A program made the translations under genes and the position numbers. The notes beneath the pieces are model-generated. The model searched no databases. It was not told the origin of the DNA and saw nothing but the letters and a program-made list of their open reading frames with translations. From contig CM069870.1 in assembly GCA_036172665.1 (NCBI GenBank), positions 64,480,212 to 64,544,211 of the forward strand: 64,000 nt of DNA, in the 5' to 3' direction. The DNA is from Prosopocoilus inquinatus. Lineage: Eukaryota > Arthropoda > Insecta > Coleoptera > Lucanidae. Positions 29,701 through 40,030 of the stretch are shown piece by piece; position 1 is the first letter of the stretch; each line of letters begins with the position of its first letter.

Positions 29701-32700
29701 TTAAGCTCAAAAATTCTCTTTCTTGTTTATAAAAATTGCAGAGGTTTTGCACAATTGTCTTAAATGAATATTACTAGCTCAAGTATTGATTAAAAAGCAT
29801 AAAAAAACATTAAATGCATTTCAAATGGATTTATTTTATGTACAGGTGTTTCTAAAACAAAAATCAAATCTTCTACAAGAGGAAACTGTAGTAAAAACAC
29901 GTTTACATAAACAAGTCGATTGAAAAATGCAAGGCAGAATAAAAGAGAATGTTGTGTCAAAACGAAAAAAGAGGGTTGTGGGACGGAGAACGACCGACCA
30001 CGGAACGTTGCCGTTGCCGGTCCACAGCCCAGATAAAGGAGGATGGGCCCAAGGGATCACAACTAGTGGCGGAAGGAGCGGGTCCGGGACTACCCTAACC
30101 AAGTATCTCACTCCTTTCTTTCTTAACTAGCATGGGTGAGTACTCCTTCTCTGTAATCTGTTATCTAGGGGTCTCCTTTGACCCCGACTATTGCTTGTTC
30201 CAACCCGACGCTATTAGGTAATTAGGGCTGGGAATTTACTTTTCGTTCTGTCAGGCTTGAGGTTAATGTTGATGGCCATGGTGAGTCCTGGACTGAGATG
30301 AGACGGATATGCCAAGGTGAATAGGGGTGAAGCTTTCCCCCGTGGGGAGCGTAGCTTCTGTTAGCCCCCCGGCCATGGCTTGCATCTCTCGAGTGCCTAT
30401 ATGGTGGGTGGGGTGGGAGCCCGAAAATTTCTTTGGGGGAGTAAGAACCTGGAGTCCTAAGAGAAGCAGTTCCTTCAGGAAGGCATAAAGCGGTGCTGGG
30501 GAGAACTTCCTGGGTCGGGCGGCGATCCCGCCTGACTGGGTATACCCCACCGGGATTAGCTCCACAAGAAAGGGAGAAAACAACATGAAAGAGTAAAAGT
30601 TAAAGAGGATCCGTCCTCTAAAATGGGGAAGCAAGGAAATAAGACAAAAGTAGTAGACAAAGTGCATATCGAGCATCTAGAAGCAATTCCCACCCATTAC
30701 ATAGGAGACTAAATGTCACCAGCAATTTACAGCGACGTAACTCGCTCAGAGGCGAGCCAAGCAAAAGAAGAAAACGGGCGGACTCATCAGAAGAACTTAG
30801 ACTTAGATAGGGAGGAAACCTACAGAAGGAAACCTACAGAAGGAAAGAAAACCTCATAGCATCTTTTAACTTAATAGAGTATTTGGAGTCAATACAATAG
30901 AGGTTCAAGTTAAGCATATTCAGAACGCAATGCCGTATAACGTGTACTATTGAAAACCGGTCCGGCCGAGAGCCTTTAGTATGGCAAAATAATGGACGTG
31001 CTCTTTATTTTTGCCACCATAAAGATAGGGGAATGCACGAGAAATCGCCTCGTTTTCTGCTGGCTTGTTACTTCTCCAGTTACTTAACTTCCATGAAGTG
31101 TCCAGTCGCATCTTTCTCACTTACGATGTACAACATATCTTGTGTCTCACTCATCTGTTTGAAAGAGTTCATTCCAAACGGTGTCCTTTTCACATCCGGG
31201 TGAAAAAAAAAATTGTGGCTAAGAAAACCACGCTTCGTTCAGTACCTCATAAATCATAGAAGAGATGCAAAATACATGAACCAATTTATGAAAGAGAGAG
31301 AGAGACTTGAAGGCTTCCGCGGCCGTCGTCCATCGTTGAATTCCTGGCATCCGGTTGGAACCACGTCTCTCCTTCGGAGAAAAAATCTGAGGAGAGACGC
31401 GGTTCCAACCGGAAGCCAGGAATTCAACGAGAGAGAGAGAAAGAGAGATTGCAATATTTGAGGAGAGTGACCTTACAGTGCAGTTTCTGAAGACTATCCA
31501 ACAGCAGCAAGTACAAGAAAAGCAACACTGGAACGGCAACTGGTCCGACGAAGTTCTTTTGTAAAATAAATGACGAAATTCTTAATCACATTGCACAGGA
31601 TCTTCATATTAGATTGTACCCCACGTGACCAAGTTTTGCCCGTTTGTTAATCAGCTAACAATATATATGACCATCAGTAAATTTAGTTACTAAGATTTGA
31701 CAGCAGCCTCAAGCTTCCCCTCGTGGGGAGTGTAGCTTCCGTTAGGCCCCCGGCCATGGCTTGCGTCTCTCGAGTGCCTATCTGGTGGGAGGGGTGGGAG
31801 CCCGAAATTTCTTTGGGGGAGTAAGGACCCGGAGTGCTAGGAGAAGCAGTTCCTCCGGAAAGGCATAAAGCGGTGCAGGGGAGAACTCCCTGGGTCGGGC
31901 GGCGATCCCGCCTCACTGGGTATATCCCACCAGGATTAGCTCCACAAGAAAGGGAGAAAATAGCGTGGAAGTGTGAAAGTTAAAGAGGACCCATCATCTG
32001 AAATGAGGAAGCAAGGAAATAGGGCAAAGGCCGATGTAGACAAAAGTAGTGGACAAAGTTCATTTGGAGCATCTAGAAGCAGTTCCCACCCACTACATAG
32101 TAGACCAAATGTCACTAGCAATTTACAGCGATGTAACTCGCTCAGAGGCGAGCCAAGCAAAAGAAGAAAACGGGCGGACTCATCAGAAGAACTGATAGAC
32201 TTAGATAGGGAGGAAACCTAGAGAAGGAAAGAGTACCCCATAGCTTTTAACTTAATAGAGGTTTTGGAGTCAATTATAATAGAGGTTCAGGTGAAGTATA
32301 TTCAGAACGCAATGCCGTATAACGTGTACTATTGAAAACCGGTCCGGCCGCGGGCCTTTAGTACGGCAAAACGAATGGATGTGCTCTTTATTTTTGCCAC
32401 CATACAAGAGAGGGGAGAAATCGCCTCGTTTTCTGCTGGCTTCTTACTCCTTCAGTTACTTAACATCCATAGGGTGTCCAATCGCATCTTTCTCACGTAC
32501 GACGTTTAACATATCTTGTGTCTCACTCATCTGTTTGAAAGAGTTCATTCCAAACGGTGTCCTTTTCACATCCCGATGAAAAAAAAAATGTTGCTAAGGA
32601 AACCACGCTTCGTTCAGTATCTCATAAATCATAGAAGAGATGCAAAATACATGTACCAATTTATGAAAGAGAAAGAGAGAGAGACTTGAAGGCTTCCGCG

Positions 32701-35700
32701 GCCGTCGTCCTACGTTGAATTCTTGGCTTCCGGTTGGAACCACGTCTCTCGGTCGGAGAAGAAATCTGAGAAGAGACGCGGTTCCAACCGGAAGCCAGGA
32801 ATTCAACGAGAGAGAGAGATTGCAATATTTGAGGAGAGTGACCTTACAGCGCAGTTTCTGAAGACAATCCAACAGCAGCAAGTACAAGAGAAGCAACACT
32901 GGAACGGTAACTGGTCCGACGAAGTTCTTTTGTAAAATAAATGACGAAATTCTTAATCACATTGCACAGGATCTTCATACTAGATTGTACCCCAAGTGAC
33001 CAAGTTTTGCCTGTTTGTTAAACAGCTAACAATATACACATGATCATCAGTAAATATAGTTACTAATATTTGACAGCAGCGTCGACTAAAGGCTTTATGA
33101 ATTTTATTCCACCGTTAAGTAATTGATTTTGTACAGTGCAGATCACGTTGGGCACACGATTAAACCAACACCAGATATAAGCAATCAAAATTAATTATTA
33201 CATGTAACAGTTGTGCTGTTGCCAATCTGATTATTATTTGAGTAATAGTTAATAGTATGTTTTAATGTGGTTTAATACGTATTACTTGAATTTTATCTTT
33301 TTTTAGTTGTATCAATTGTTCTTGTCAACGAGTGATAATATACCCACATCATATAATCTTTGCATTATCATTTCTAGGAAAACTGATTAACTCACTGCAT
33401 AAATAAGAAGAAGAAGAAGAAAAAAAGGGAGCAAGTCACTGTCAACAAAGCTTTTCAAATTGTGACTTTATAATTTTTTTTGTTTTATTGTATTTTCGTA
33501 CGTCAGTAATGGAAGCCTGCAATAAAACTTTCACGTGCTTTTGCTATTTGCTTTGTACCGCAAACTCATCTGCACTTAACAGTGCAAACAACTAAATTCC
33601 TCCAGCGACGCCCGTCATCACATCAGATAAGGAACATACTACATATCTCCGCCGCCGTTCATATTTGCTCAAAGTTTTAGACGCCTTAAAGCCACCATTA
33701 AATTAAAAAAAAAGAAAAAAAAAACAAAAATAATAATTCTGTTGAGAAATGCCGACTTTTTAATAATGACCTCCCCCTTCGGTTTACGGAATGCCCTGAT
33801 GGTTCGATTGATTTATCGTTTTAAAGGTGAAATCATTCAATCCGGATCTGAACGCAGTAATGAATCAATGAATTGTGAAAAATGGATGCAATTTGGATCT
33901 GTGGAAAAAGCAATTAGATGTTTTCCGCTGCATAAAATGGGAAAAACAAGGCGGACTGACCTGCGGCAGTTAAGCCTCCGATTAAATATGGAATCACTGA
34001 TCGGGAAACCTGGAATATGCAACTGGATGAACGGAAAATGAAAATAATAAATGCAATATAATTATCTTTGAAAGTGTTTTTAGAACATGCTCAGTTGTTA
34101 GCATTTTTTTTAAACCAGTTACGTAATGGAATCGCCTGAATTTTAAGCGACGGAAAATACCAGGCTCATTAATATTTATGATTGGTGACAATGCAACAAT
34201 CAACCACAGAGTTCGGACTGTGTGTTGTGGTAATCATTTTTAAGAAACGTTGTTTCAGGAACATTTTATGTAATTTGTTTCACTTTTTGTGTGTAGGCAT
34301 CTCCAACTACAATTAAAGTTAAAGTAAGAATCAACTCTAAACCAACAAATAACTAAAACACAAAAATGATTTAAAAAATACTAATACTTAAGAGCGAATT
34401 CATGGTTCTACGATTTTATTTAGGAAGGTGCTTTAATTATTCAGGAAATGATTTTCTATTATTCAGAAAATGATTTAATATTATTTAGATATTTTTACTG
34501 AATGTAGTGATAGGTAGTAATAATAAATGCTAGAGATAGTGGTTGTGATATAAGATTAAATATTGTAGATGATGAGGAGCCGGTAACATTGGCGCTGCAG
34601 GAACACCCAAAACATTTCGGTCGTATTCATTTTAAAAAGCAAATTGTAAAATGAACTGCTTCAGGTCTTAATTCACTTAGAGGCAGAACTTCAGTTCTAT
34701 CAGTTTTCAGTAAGTCTCCACTTGAAACTTTCAGGTGGATTATCTTACATAGTTCAATAAGAAATATAAATATCGAATATTGAAAATCTTTTCTTTTTCG
34801 AAATATTAGACCGTAGAAAATTTTGTTTGGCAATCAAGATACACATTTTATGAATAACTATTGAGTCCTACTAAATTTTTTTCTAATATGTCCAGCAATT
34901 CCAAATTACAACAATTTTTTAATTTTCGTATCATAAATAAGTGCTACTTTTAGCAACACTAAAAGTTGTTCACCAGCGTAGTCTTGCTTATATTTGGTTA
35001 TCCAACATGCACAAATTATTGGCGGAAAAAGTTTTTTGATAAAGTCAATAATAAAAAATTTTCTCAAATGAGAAGCACTAAATTTTTGTTTTAAGCATCG
35101 ATTCAAGTTCAGGCAACAAGCAGCGCCGAATGAAAAAATCAAACGCATTTTCAACAGGTTATAACAAATGGTCTTGTACACCGAAATGTCTTACATCGAA
35201 TTGTCATATACCGAATTGTCGTACATCCAATTGTCGTACACCAAATTGTCGTACACCCAATTGTTGTTCACCAAATTGTCGTACACCAAACTGTCGTACA
35301 CCCAATTGTCATACACCGAATTGTCACGTACATTTAATTGTAGCATGCACCCAATTGCCTTACACCGAATTGTCATACACCGAATTGTCATACACCAAAC
35401 TGTCGTACACCGAATTGTCGCGCTCTGTAAATGACTAACACCTTCTTTTGATTTTTCTTTTTCTTTTAAAAATTACAGAAATCCTGGTAATGTACCATAC
35501 TAAAATACCGTGTGTCCCGCGCAATGTGCTAACCCTTCCAGAATCTTTATTTATTTATTTACTCAGTTAACCTGAATTTTGGAGACAATAAATTAAACAA
35601 AAAAAGGAATTTTTTGACATACTGCTACTGGTTTCGCCGGAAGTGATATCAACTTTCTTATTTTAAATGGAACATCCTATATATTTTTACATATTTAAAC

Positions 35701-37392
35701 TCTACGGATTATTACGAGTCTGAATACGTATCAATTGATAATTTTGATTTCCATGACAATGAAAAAATCTAGAAAGCTATGAATCGCATTTTTTCGATCT
35801 AATGCGATCAAGTGTTTCGAGAAAATCACTCCTTTGATGGTATTTTGATTTTTAACATTTTTACAGTATTTGAAATTTTCATTTAGTAGTAATTCAATTT
35901 TTTTAATAAAAACTCAAGTGTTTCTTAGCTTAGTTCAACAGAACATATCTTTCTGAGTACGTTGATACCAAATACATCATATTTTCTTTGAAAGTCATTT
36001 GAAATAAAGGGAGTGTAAAATTTCAATAAGACATGCTCTATTTTAAATTATTTTCAAAGAAAATATGACGTATTTGATATCAGCGTACTCAGAAAAAAGT
36101 GTTCTATCGAAAAAATTGAGTTAAGGCCTAATGAAAATTTTAGATACTGTAAAAATATTAAAAATCAAAATACCATCAAAGGAGTGATTTTCTTGAAACA
36201 CTTGATCGCATTAGATCGAAAAAATGCGATTCATAGCTTTTTAGATTCAAAAATAAAAAAGTTCTTTTTTTCGTTGTCATGGAAACCAAAATTAACAATT
36301 GATACGTATTCGGACTCATAATGATCCGTAGATTTTAAATATGTAAAAATATATAGGGTGTTCCGTTTAAAATAAAAAAGTTGATATCACTTCCGGCGAA
36401 ACCGGAAGTCCTATGACGACTAGCAGTATGTCAAAAAATTCCATTTTTTTGTTTAATTTATTGTCTCCAAAATTCAGGTTAACTGATTAATAAATAAAGA
36501 TTCTAGAAGGGTGAGCACATGGCGTGGGACACCCGGTATACTAATGTACTCAAATACCAAAAATGTACTAAATTTAGCACTGATACCGATGTACGTAGGT
36601 TGCGTGCCTACTTGAAGTCGCGGACCCTGTATAACATGTAGACGCCAGAATGCAGAGGAGTCCGAGCGCTGGAGCGTCTATGTATGTATGTGTAAGGTCC
36701 TCTTAAGGAATTTCACAACGAAAGAAACAAACAAGCAGAAAATGAATCATTTAGAAAAAAATAAAATAAAGTTAGTCACTCGCTCAATAAATAATCGAAA
36801 TATTGTAGGTACATATCTCGTGGGCTTTTATAAAAGGTTGGCGTTCTACGTTCTATTTTGATTATTTTATTTTTATCTAAATGACTAACGCCTTGTTTTG
36901 ATTTTTATTTTTCGGTTATTCATATGGAATTATGCATGCGTTGTTGACATAAAAACAACATATATACTAAATAAGTGAGACCGCTTCTCCTACATACATA
37001 CATGGTAAAAGCTCATTAATTTCAATAAGGTCCGCATCAGACGAAATTAAAAAGTCAAACGGGACGAGATGCATTCTATATTTAGCGCATTACTTAAACG
37101 AGTAAGGAGTTACCGTATTAATAGAACGTAACTGAACGTTGAAGCCATCGCAGATAGTTGTTTACAAACCGCGCAAATATCACCGGGCGCGTGGTTATAT
37201 TAATAAATTGAGAGGAAGAAAAAAAAAATAAAGAGGAAAAGAAAAGGGGGACGTACATACCTTGCAATTCCTTCTCGTTGAACTCCCGCTTGATCGAACT
37301 CTGAAAAGTGCGGAAGGCATCGTCAGTGTGAGGAGGCAGTCGGGTCAAACGAAAACGCAACTTACCCGCCTTCGCTGGAAAGTTTTAGCCAT
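20717..37392 (-). CDS. Eip63F-1: Calmodulin-like EF-hand protein E63-1, complete, four coding exons
   Basis: Drosophila E63-1 is an ecdysone-inducible calmodulin-family calcium sensor. Exons 37392-37366, 37300-37261, 22133-21729 and 20739-20717 join with matching phases to encode 164 residues. ATG (37390-37392) has an in-frame TAG six codons upstream. Order: basic leader MAKTFQRRRSSIKREFNEKE; EF1 loop DSNSDGKVTTNE (32-43, canonical); EF2 loop 68-79 degenerate (Ser at position 1, Glu at 6); linker VKKVQEKLPEQASEDIH; EF3 loop DLDSNGYITRDE (111-122); EF4 loop DTDMDGKINYEE (147-158); end FARMLL. Blocks such as LRTAFVMLD, NELIDENEFLQWV and AFRVFDLDSNG resemble E63-1 more than calmodulin. Intron 2 is 15.1 kb. 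Three probable Ca2+ sites. Confidence 0.93.
21080..21440 (-). repeat. Inverted, diverged copy of a 30.9-31.2 kb repeat segment
   Basis: In the last Eip63F-1 intron, GTGAGACACAAGATAAGTTAA, GCAGAAAACGAG and CGGACCGGTTCTCAGTAATA match, in reverse, the segment at 30940-31205 and 32325-32580. It is a third copy of that part of the duplicated unit, showing it is a dispersed repeat in its own right. Confidence 0.7.
21729..22133 (-). CDS. Eip63F-1: Eip63F-1 main exon, EF1 to EF4
   Basis: This 405-nt exon carries all four EF loops except the final Glu of EF4. The acceptor is AATTGCAG and the donor GTATGT. It enters after the first base of the Asp codon in LQ-D-LRTAF and leaves after the first base of the EF4 Glu codon. 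Confidence 0.93.
22134..23277. other. Eip63F-1 intron 2, 3' end
   Basis: About 1.1 kb without recognisable repeats or coding content. 22174-22740 is less AT-rich than the surroundings, with runs such as GCGCGGCGCCC, but no motif supports a call. Confidence 0.4.
23278..24130. repeat. Two tandem copies of a 350-500 bp unit homologous to the block-A repeats at 40-43 kb
   Basis: 23278-23780 and 23779-24130 share ATCAAAYGATCTCA, CTCTCGATGCATCGACACTC, GGAGATTCTATTTTTAGG, AGCGCATTTCATCTGT and CACTCTTGAYCTTTAACGC. The GCCCGGAG-TTTTATTTTTAG and following ATCGCATTA/TTGCGTCAT segments align with block A of the array at 40031-43135, though well diverged. Confidence 0.65.
24109..24450 (+). promoter_or_regulatory. 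Promoter-like segment with CCAAT and CRE motifs, shared with 43240-43400
   Basis: ATTGG at 24128 (inverted CCAAT) is followed by a perfect CRE, TGACGTCA, at 24140-24147. The segment aligns with 43240-43400, which has two ATTGG boxes and TGACGTGA in the same order, and both lie directly after block-A repeats. It could be the 5' region or LTR of an unidentified element; a TTGGCGCTGG stretch at 24428 faintly resembles a primer-binding site. Confidence 0.35.
24451..28250. other. Intron 2, no recognised gene
   Basis: About 3.8 kb with short frames but no family motif I can name. At 25963-26010 there is a degenerate fragment of the retroposon family also at 39785-39960 and 54171-54351 (TCAAAAAGCGATCGTAGGATG). 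A B-box-like GGTTCGAATC at 25307 lacks a tRNA fold. Confidence 0.4.
28255..28400. repeat. Short direct duplication
   Basis: TCATCGCTCTAGCATGTCAT (from 28288) and TCATCGTTCTAGCATGTCAT (from 28358), each followed by CGGGTC, are direct repeats 70 bp apart. Confidence 0.6.
28401..30331. other. Intron 2, unassigned, with possible retroelement remnant
   Basis: 28401-29900 shows nothing recognisable. 29930-30130 is more GC-rich and reads RPTTDHGTLPLPVHSPDKGG and on to a stop at 30129; with the following GATGGCCATGGTGAGTCC it resembles LINE-derived sequence, but the family is uncertain. Confidence 0.35.
30332..31710. repeat. Tandem duplicated 1.38-kb unit, copy 1
   Basis: It starts at AAGCTTTCCCCCGTGGGGAG and ends at ATTTGACAGCAGCCTC; copy 2 follows immediately. 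It contains a 96-bp hairpin (31334-31429), GA-microsatellites and a frame ending QFLKTIQQQQVQEKQHWN...stop near 31564. The longer frame that is open in copy 2 is broken here. Confidence 0.8.
31334..31429. other. 96-bp hairpin in repeat copy 1
   Basis: Arms of 39 bp (31334-31372 and 31391-31429) pair with two mismatches; each holds TTGAATTCCTGGC and CCGGTTGGAACC. The loop is 18 nt. Transcription through it would give a strong double-stranded RNA. Confidence 0.8.
31711..33084. repeat. Tandem duplicated 1.38-kb unit, copy 2
   Basis: Direct repeat of the preceding unit, with scattered substitutions and small indels. The same hairpin is at 32713-32808. It carries the better preserved coding remnant (31973-32221 and about 32723-32935). 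Confidence 0.8.
31973..32935 (+). pseudogene. Degenerate coding remnant, possibly a transposon accessory protein
   Basis: 31973-32221 reads MKVKEDPSSEMRKQG... ending in the basic/acidic KRRKRADSSEELIDLDREET, like a nuclear-localisation signal. After an intervening repeat, 32810-32935 reads EREIAIFEESDLTAQFLK and then TIQQQQVQEKQHWNGNWSDE to a stop. This pattern, a basic patch then a charged/Gln-rich helical C-terminus, resembles the Myb/SANT-like accessory proteins of transposons, but I cannot name it. The segment between is a separate dispersed repeat, so the gene is broken. Confidence 0.35.
33085..35160. other. Intron 2, no recognised gene
   Basis: AT-rich with an (AAG)n microsatellite at 33407-33430. 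Frames at 33742-34041 (+) and 34906-35181 (-) show no known motif and are not called as genes. Confidence 0.4.
35170..35421. repeat. 15-bp minisatellite, about 17 units
   Basis: Units of TACACCGAATTGTCG with variants (CCAAAT, CCCAAT, CACGTACATTT) repeat head to tail. Because the period is a multiple of three, all frames stay open and give pentapeptide repeats such as CRTPN or SYTEL. I treat it as a minisatellite, not a gene. Confidence 0.9.
35508..36536. mobile_element. 1.03-kb near-perfect palindrome flanked by TA
   Basis: Arms 35508 to about 35990 and about 36052-36536 pair almost throughout. The ends read CCGTGTGTCCC and, inverted, CCGGGTGTCCC, with TA at 35506-35507 and 36537-36538. The subterminal ACTTCCGGCGAAACCGGAAG hairpin (complete in the right arm; the left arm has GGTTTCGCCGGAAGT) resembles one in the 1802-5850 element, linking them as a family. 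No coding sequence is present. Confidence 0.85.
36539..37260. other. Intron 2, 5' end, no recognised feature
   Basis: About 0.7 kb between the palindrome and the donor of exon 2; nothing recognisable. Confidence 0.4.
37261..37392 (-). CDS. Eip63F-1: Eip63F-1 first two coding exons
   Basis: 37392-37366 encodes MAKTFQRRR and ends at donor GTAAGT. A 65-nt intron follows. 37300-37261 encodes SSIKREFNEKELQ plus one base and ends at donor GTATGT. Both exons are far from the rest of the gene, but phase and content fit exactly. Confidence 0.88.
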
Positions 37393-37560
37393 AATATCCG
37401 CTGCGTACTAGAAATTAGTATTGACGGTCTATCTAATCTTATCCGCGAATCGATAGCAATAATGCACGATCGAATGAATACAACGCGCGCGTGTGTGTGT
37501 TAGTTCCTGTCGAATGTTTACTAACCGCTAACAATGCTCTAGTGGATGTGCTTTTGGCAG
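37393..37560 (-). promoter_or_regulatory. Eip63F-1 5' untranslated and promoter region (approximate)
   Basis: Just upstream of the ATG there is an in-frame TAG, then a CTATCGATT element at 37448-37456 close to the DRE consensus TATCGATA, and a CG/TG-rich stretch at 37486-37500. No TATA box is obvious, and the transcription start is not placed. Confidence 0.35.
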
Positions 37561-38344
37561 CCGGTTAAGTCACATAAAAATAATGTTCTAAAATGAGAAG
37601 AAGTATATTTATTTTATAAGATGCTATTTAACTCCGAATCACAACTCCGCAAACATGAAAACGACTAACCATAAGTCTATATGTATAAGGCTTGCGAATT
37701 GTTTGTAGATAACCTGTTATCGTCGTGTTTATCGCACAGAAAAATATGTAATTAATCCGATGTTTAAATTTGTCAGTCACATGCTCCTCCGTCAATTCGT
37801 TGGTTGCTGTTTTCCACCAGAAACTGTTTTTTTTTTGTTTTTTATTTAAGCGACTCGCTTAATGAGAGGGCACGGAGTGATGCCGTGATTTATACGTCGC
37901 GATCCCAGTGTGGATTAAAAGGGTTTTCCTGCTGCTAACATCGACTTCATGTTTATTTACCCTTTCCGTTTCACGTCCGTGTCTTCGCTTGTTTGTCTAC
38001 ACTGCCCCGACGAATATTTGCATTTTAATCTCAAAAAAAAAAAAAAAAAATTACGTACGTCCGTTCTTTTCATCCTTTACTTCAATTAACATATTAAAAG
38101 TTTCATGATTGCATGATCAACCTTTTTTTTTTAAATACTCGTTGAGACATGAGGATATTTTCTTTTTCTTTTTCCTCTAGATTCAGCGCAGTGATAAAAC
38201 TACACAAGTCCAACAAGTAAAGATGCGTCTAAATATTATTATTGCATTGATAATCACCAGACCTAGGCGCATTTTAGGCGGAAGGTTTCGTTAAATATAC
38301 GAGGAACTGCAAATAGGCTGAAGCGATCATAGTTCGAATCTTTA

Positions 38345-39260
38345 AGGCTGCCCACACATTCATGAAGCAGAACCGCTTTAAAGCAAAACGTTTTTGACTA
38401 ATCTCGTTAGATCGTGCTTTTTCAATGCTTTAAATAGGACCAAGCACACACTGGTAGAGCAAAACATAAAGCAGTTTAAAGCACGCAAAATCAATTACAG
38501 TCAAAACGTTTTCACTTAAAGCGTTTTGCTGTAAAGCACGTTAAAGCGATTGCAGTCAAAACGTTTTTGCTTAAAGCGCTTCGATCTGTGAATGTGTTTT
38601 TAACGTGAAACTAAATATTACGCAACCAAAAAAAAAAAATTCTGCTGAAGTAGACGTTTTTTCGTCCTAAACTATTTCGCTTTTCTTTAGTAGAGCGTGT
38701 ATCTTCTTTCGATGAAACAAGAGGAAACAAGATAAAAAAATGCAACGGACAAAGCGTAGTACAGGTTCCATAGGTTTTCAGAGTATTTTTTTAACCCTTT
38801 TTTCATTTACAGGACGTATCCAACAGCGTTTCCTTTTATTACTCATCTCCTTTTGCACACATTTTCAAAAACTGCCACAGACTCATCGTCCGAAGTCATT
38901 TTAACAACTAATTATAATAGCGAGTTTAATAAAAAAAAAGAAATTAATTATGGCAGCGAGCAAAGGTAACACATTTTTCTAGAAATCGTAAGATTTATCT
39001 ATACGATTTAGTTTAATCAGCAAAAAGAGGTAAATGATTCATACGGAACATTTTTCTTATCTCTTCGATGTTACGTCGCATTGCTTTATAATGCAGTAAA
39101 ACGTTTTGCGTGAAAATGTTTTGCCCGAAAACATTTTTCCCGAAAGCGTTTTGCCTGAAAACATTTTGCTTCATCAGTGTGTGACTAACCGAAATATTTT
39201 GCATTGCAGCAAAACGTTTTGCTTTAAAGCGTTTTTGCTTCATGAATGTGTGGGCAGCCT
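38345..39260. mobile_element. 0.92-kb non-autonomous TA-flanked element with AAAACGTTTTGC subrepeats
   Basis: Inverted ends AGGCTGCCCACACATTCATG (38345 on) and CATGAATGTGTGGGCAGCCT (to 39260) are flanked by TA at 38343-38344 and 39261-39262. Inside both ends, variants of AAAACGTTTTGC recur many times in both orientations. No transposase is encoded. Confidence 0.85.
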
Positions 39261-39784
39261 TACTCTGTAGAAACAAAACAATAAACCAGTCGAAACCCGA
39301 AAGGTCTATGGGTCACGCAATAACCACTACAGGTTCTGGTCGACTGGATATAGAAACTTATTTATATAATCCAAACATTTCCAAATGGACAGGCATTATT
39401 TTTGCACTGACGGTGCTATAATTGATATGAATTAAATGTTTTGTGCCAGTCTTTTTAAAAGTTACATTAAAGAATTATAATGATTTCATAATTATTAATT
39501 TGAAAGAAATTATGTTACACAAGTAATTTACTTCAAACAGTTACTTCTGATGCAATGAGCGCGAGGGTGAGAGTACCTCGGGTAAATAAACCGTTCAGCG
39601 GTGACGTTGAAATCTACGCCGCTGCTTTGTTTATCTTTACACCTGTTTTTACCAGATATCTTAGGAATTTCCGAGCTTTAATAATGAGATTGCATCGCAT
39701 GATTAACCGCAGACGTAGCTGTGTTTGTGATTAGCACGTATTATATCTTCGTGACTGCTTTTATTGTATAAAAAAATTAAAAAA

Positions 39785-39960
39785 ATGATTGCAAATGGTT
39801 TTCGATTGCAGTGAAAACCTTGAGCAGTCTCCGTAAAGCTGTTTCAGCCCTATTTAGAGCTTCTTCGGCAAACCCGTTTCAATTTGTCTCTCCTACTGCA
39901 ATGTCAGGTCAAAAAGCGATCGCAAGATGTTGCTGTTTTATCTATTCACCATAAAGAATA
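39785..39960 (+). mobile_element. Short retroposon family copy with hammerhead-like core on the minus strand
   Basis: This matches 54171-54351 and shorter pieces at 25963, 53700-53830 and 58779-58823. Minus-strand 39869-39841 reads GCCGAAGAAGCTC, loop TAAA, then TAGGGCTGAAAC. That is a hammerhead-like core in which stem II (AGCTCT/AGGGCT) pairs fully. Similar CTGATGAAGCCC...GAAAC modules are common in Penelope-like elements. Confidence 0.5.
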
Positions 39961-40030
39961 AGTTTTTTGTATCGTCGTCGTCGAAGTATGTTTATATTTT
40001 TATAACCACAAATGGTTTCACGCCTCGACC

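Noticed and set aside
33742..34041. 99-residue plus-strand frame
   Set aside because: No family motif, no splice or promoter context, and inside a large intron.
34906..35181. 91-residue minus-strand frame in the Eip63F-1 intron
   Set aside because: AT-rich Lys/Leu/Ile content typical of chance frames; no motif.
35130..35438. Cys-rich CRTPN-repeat protein
   Set aside because: It is a minisatellite that stays open in several frames on both strands.
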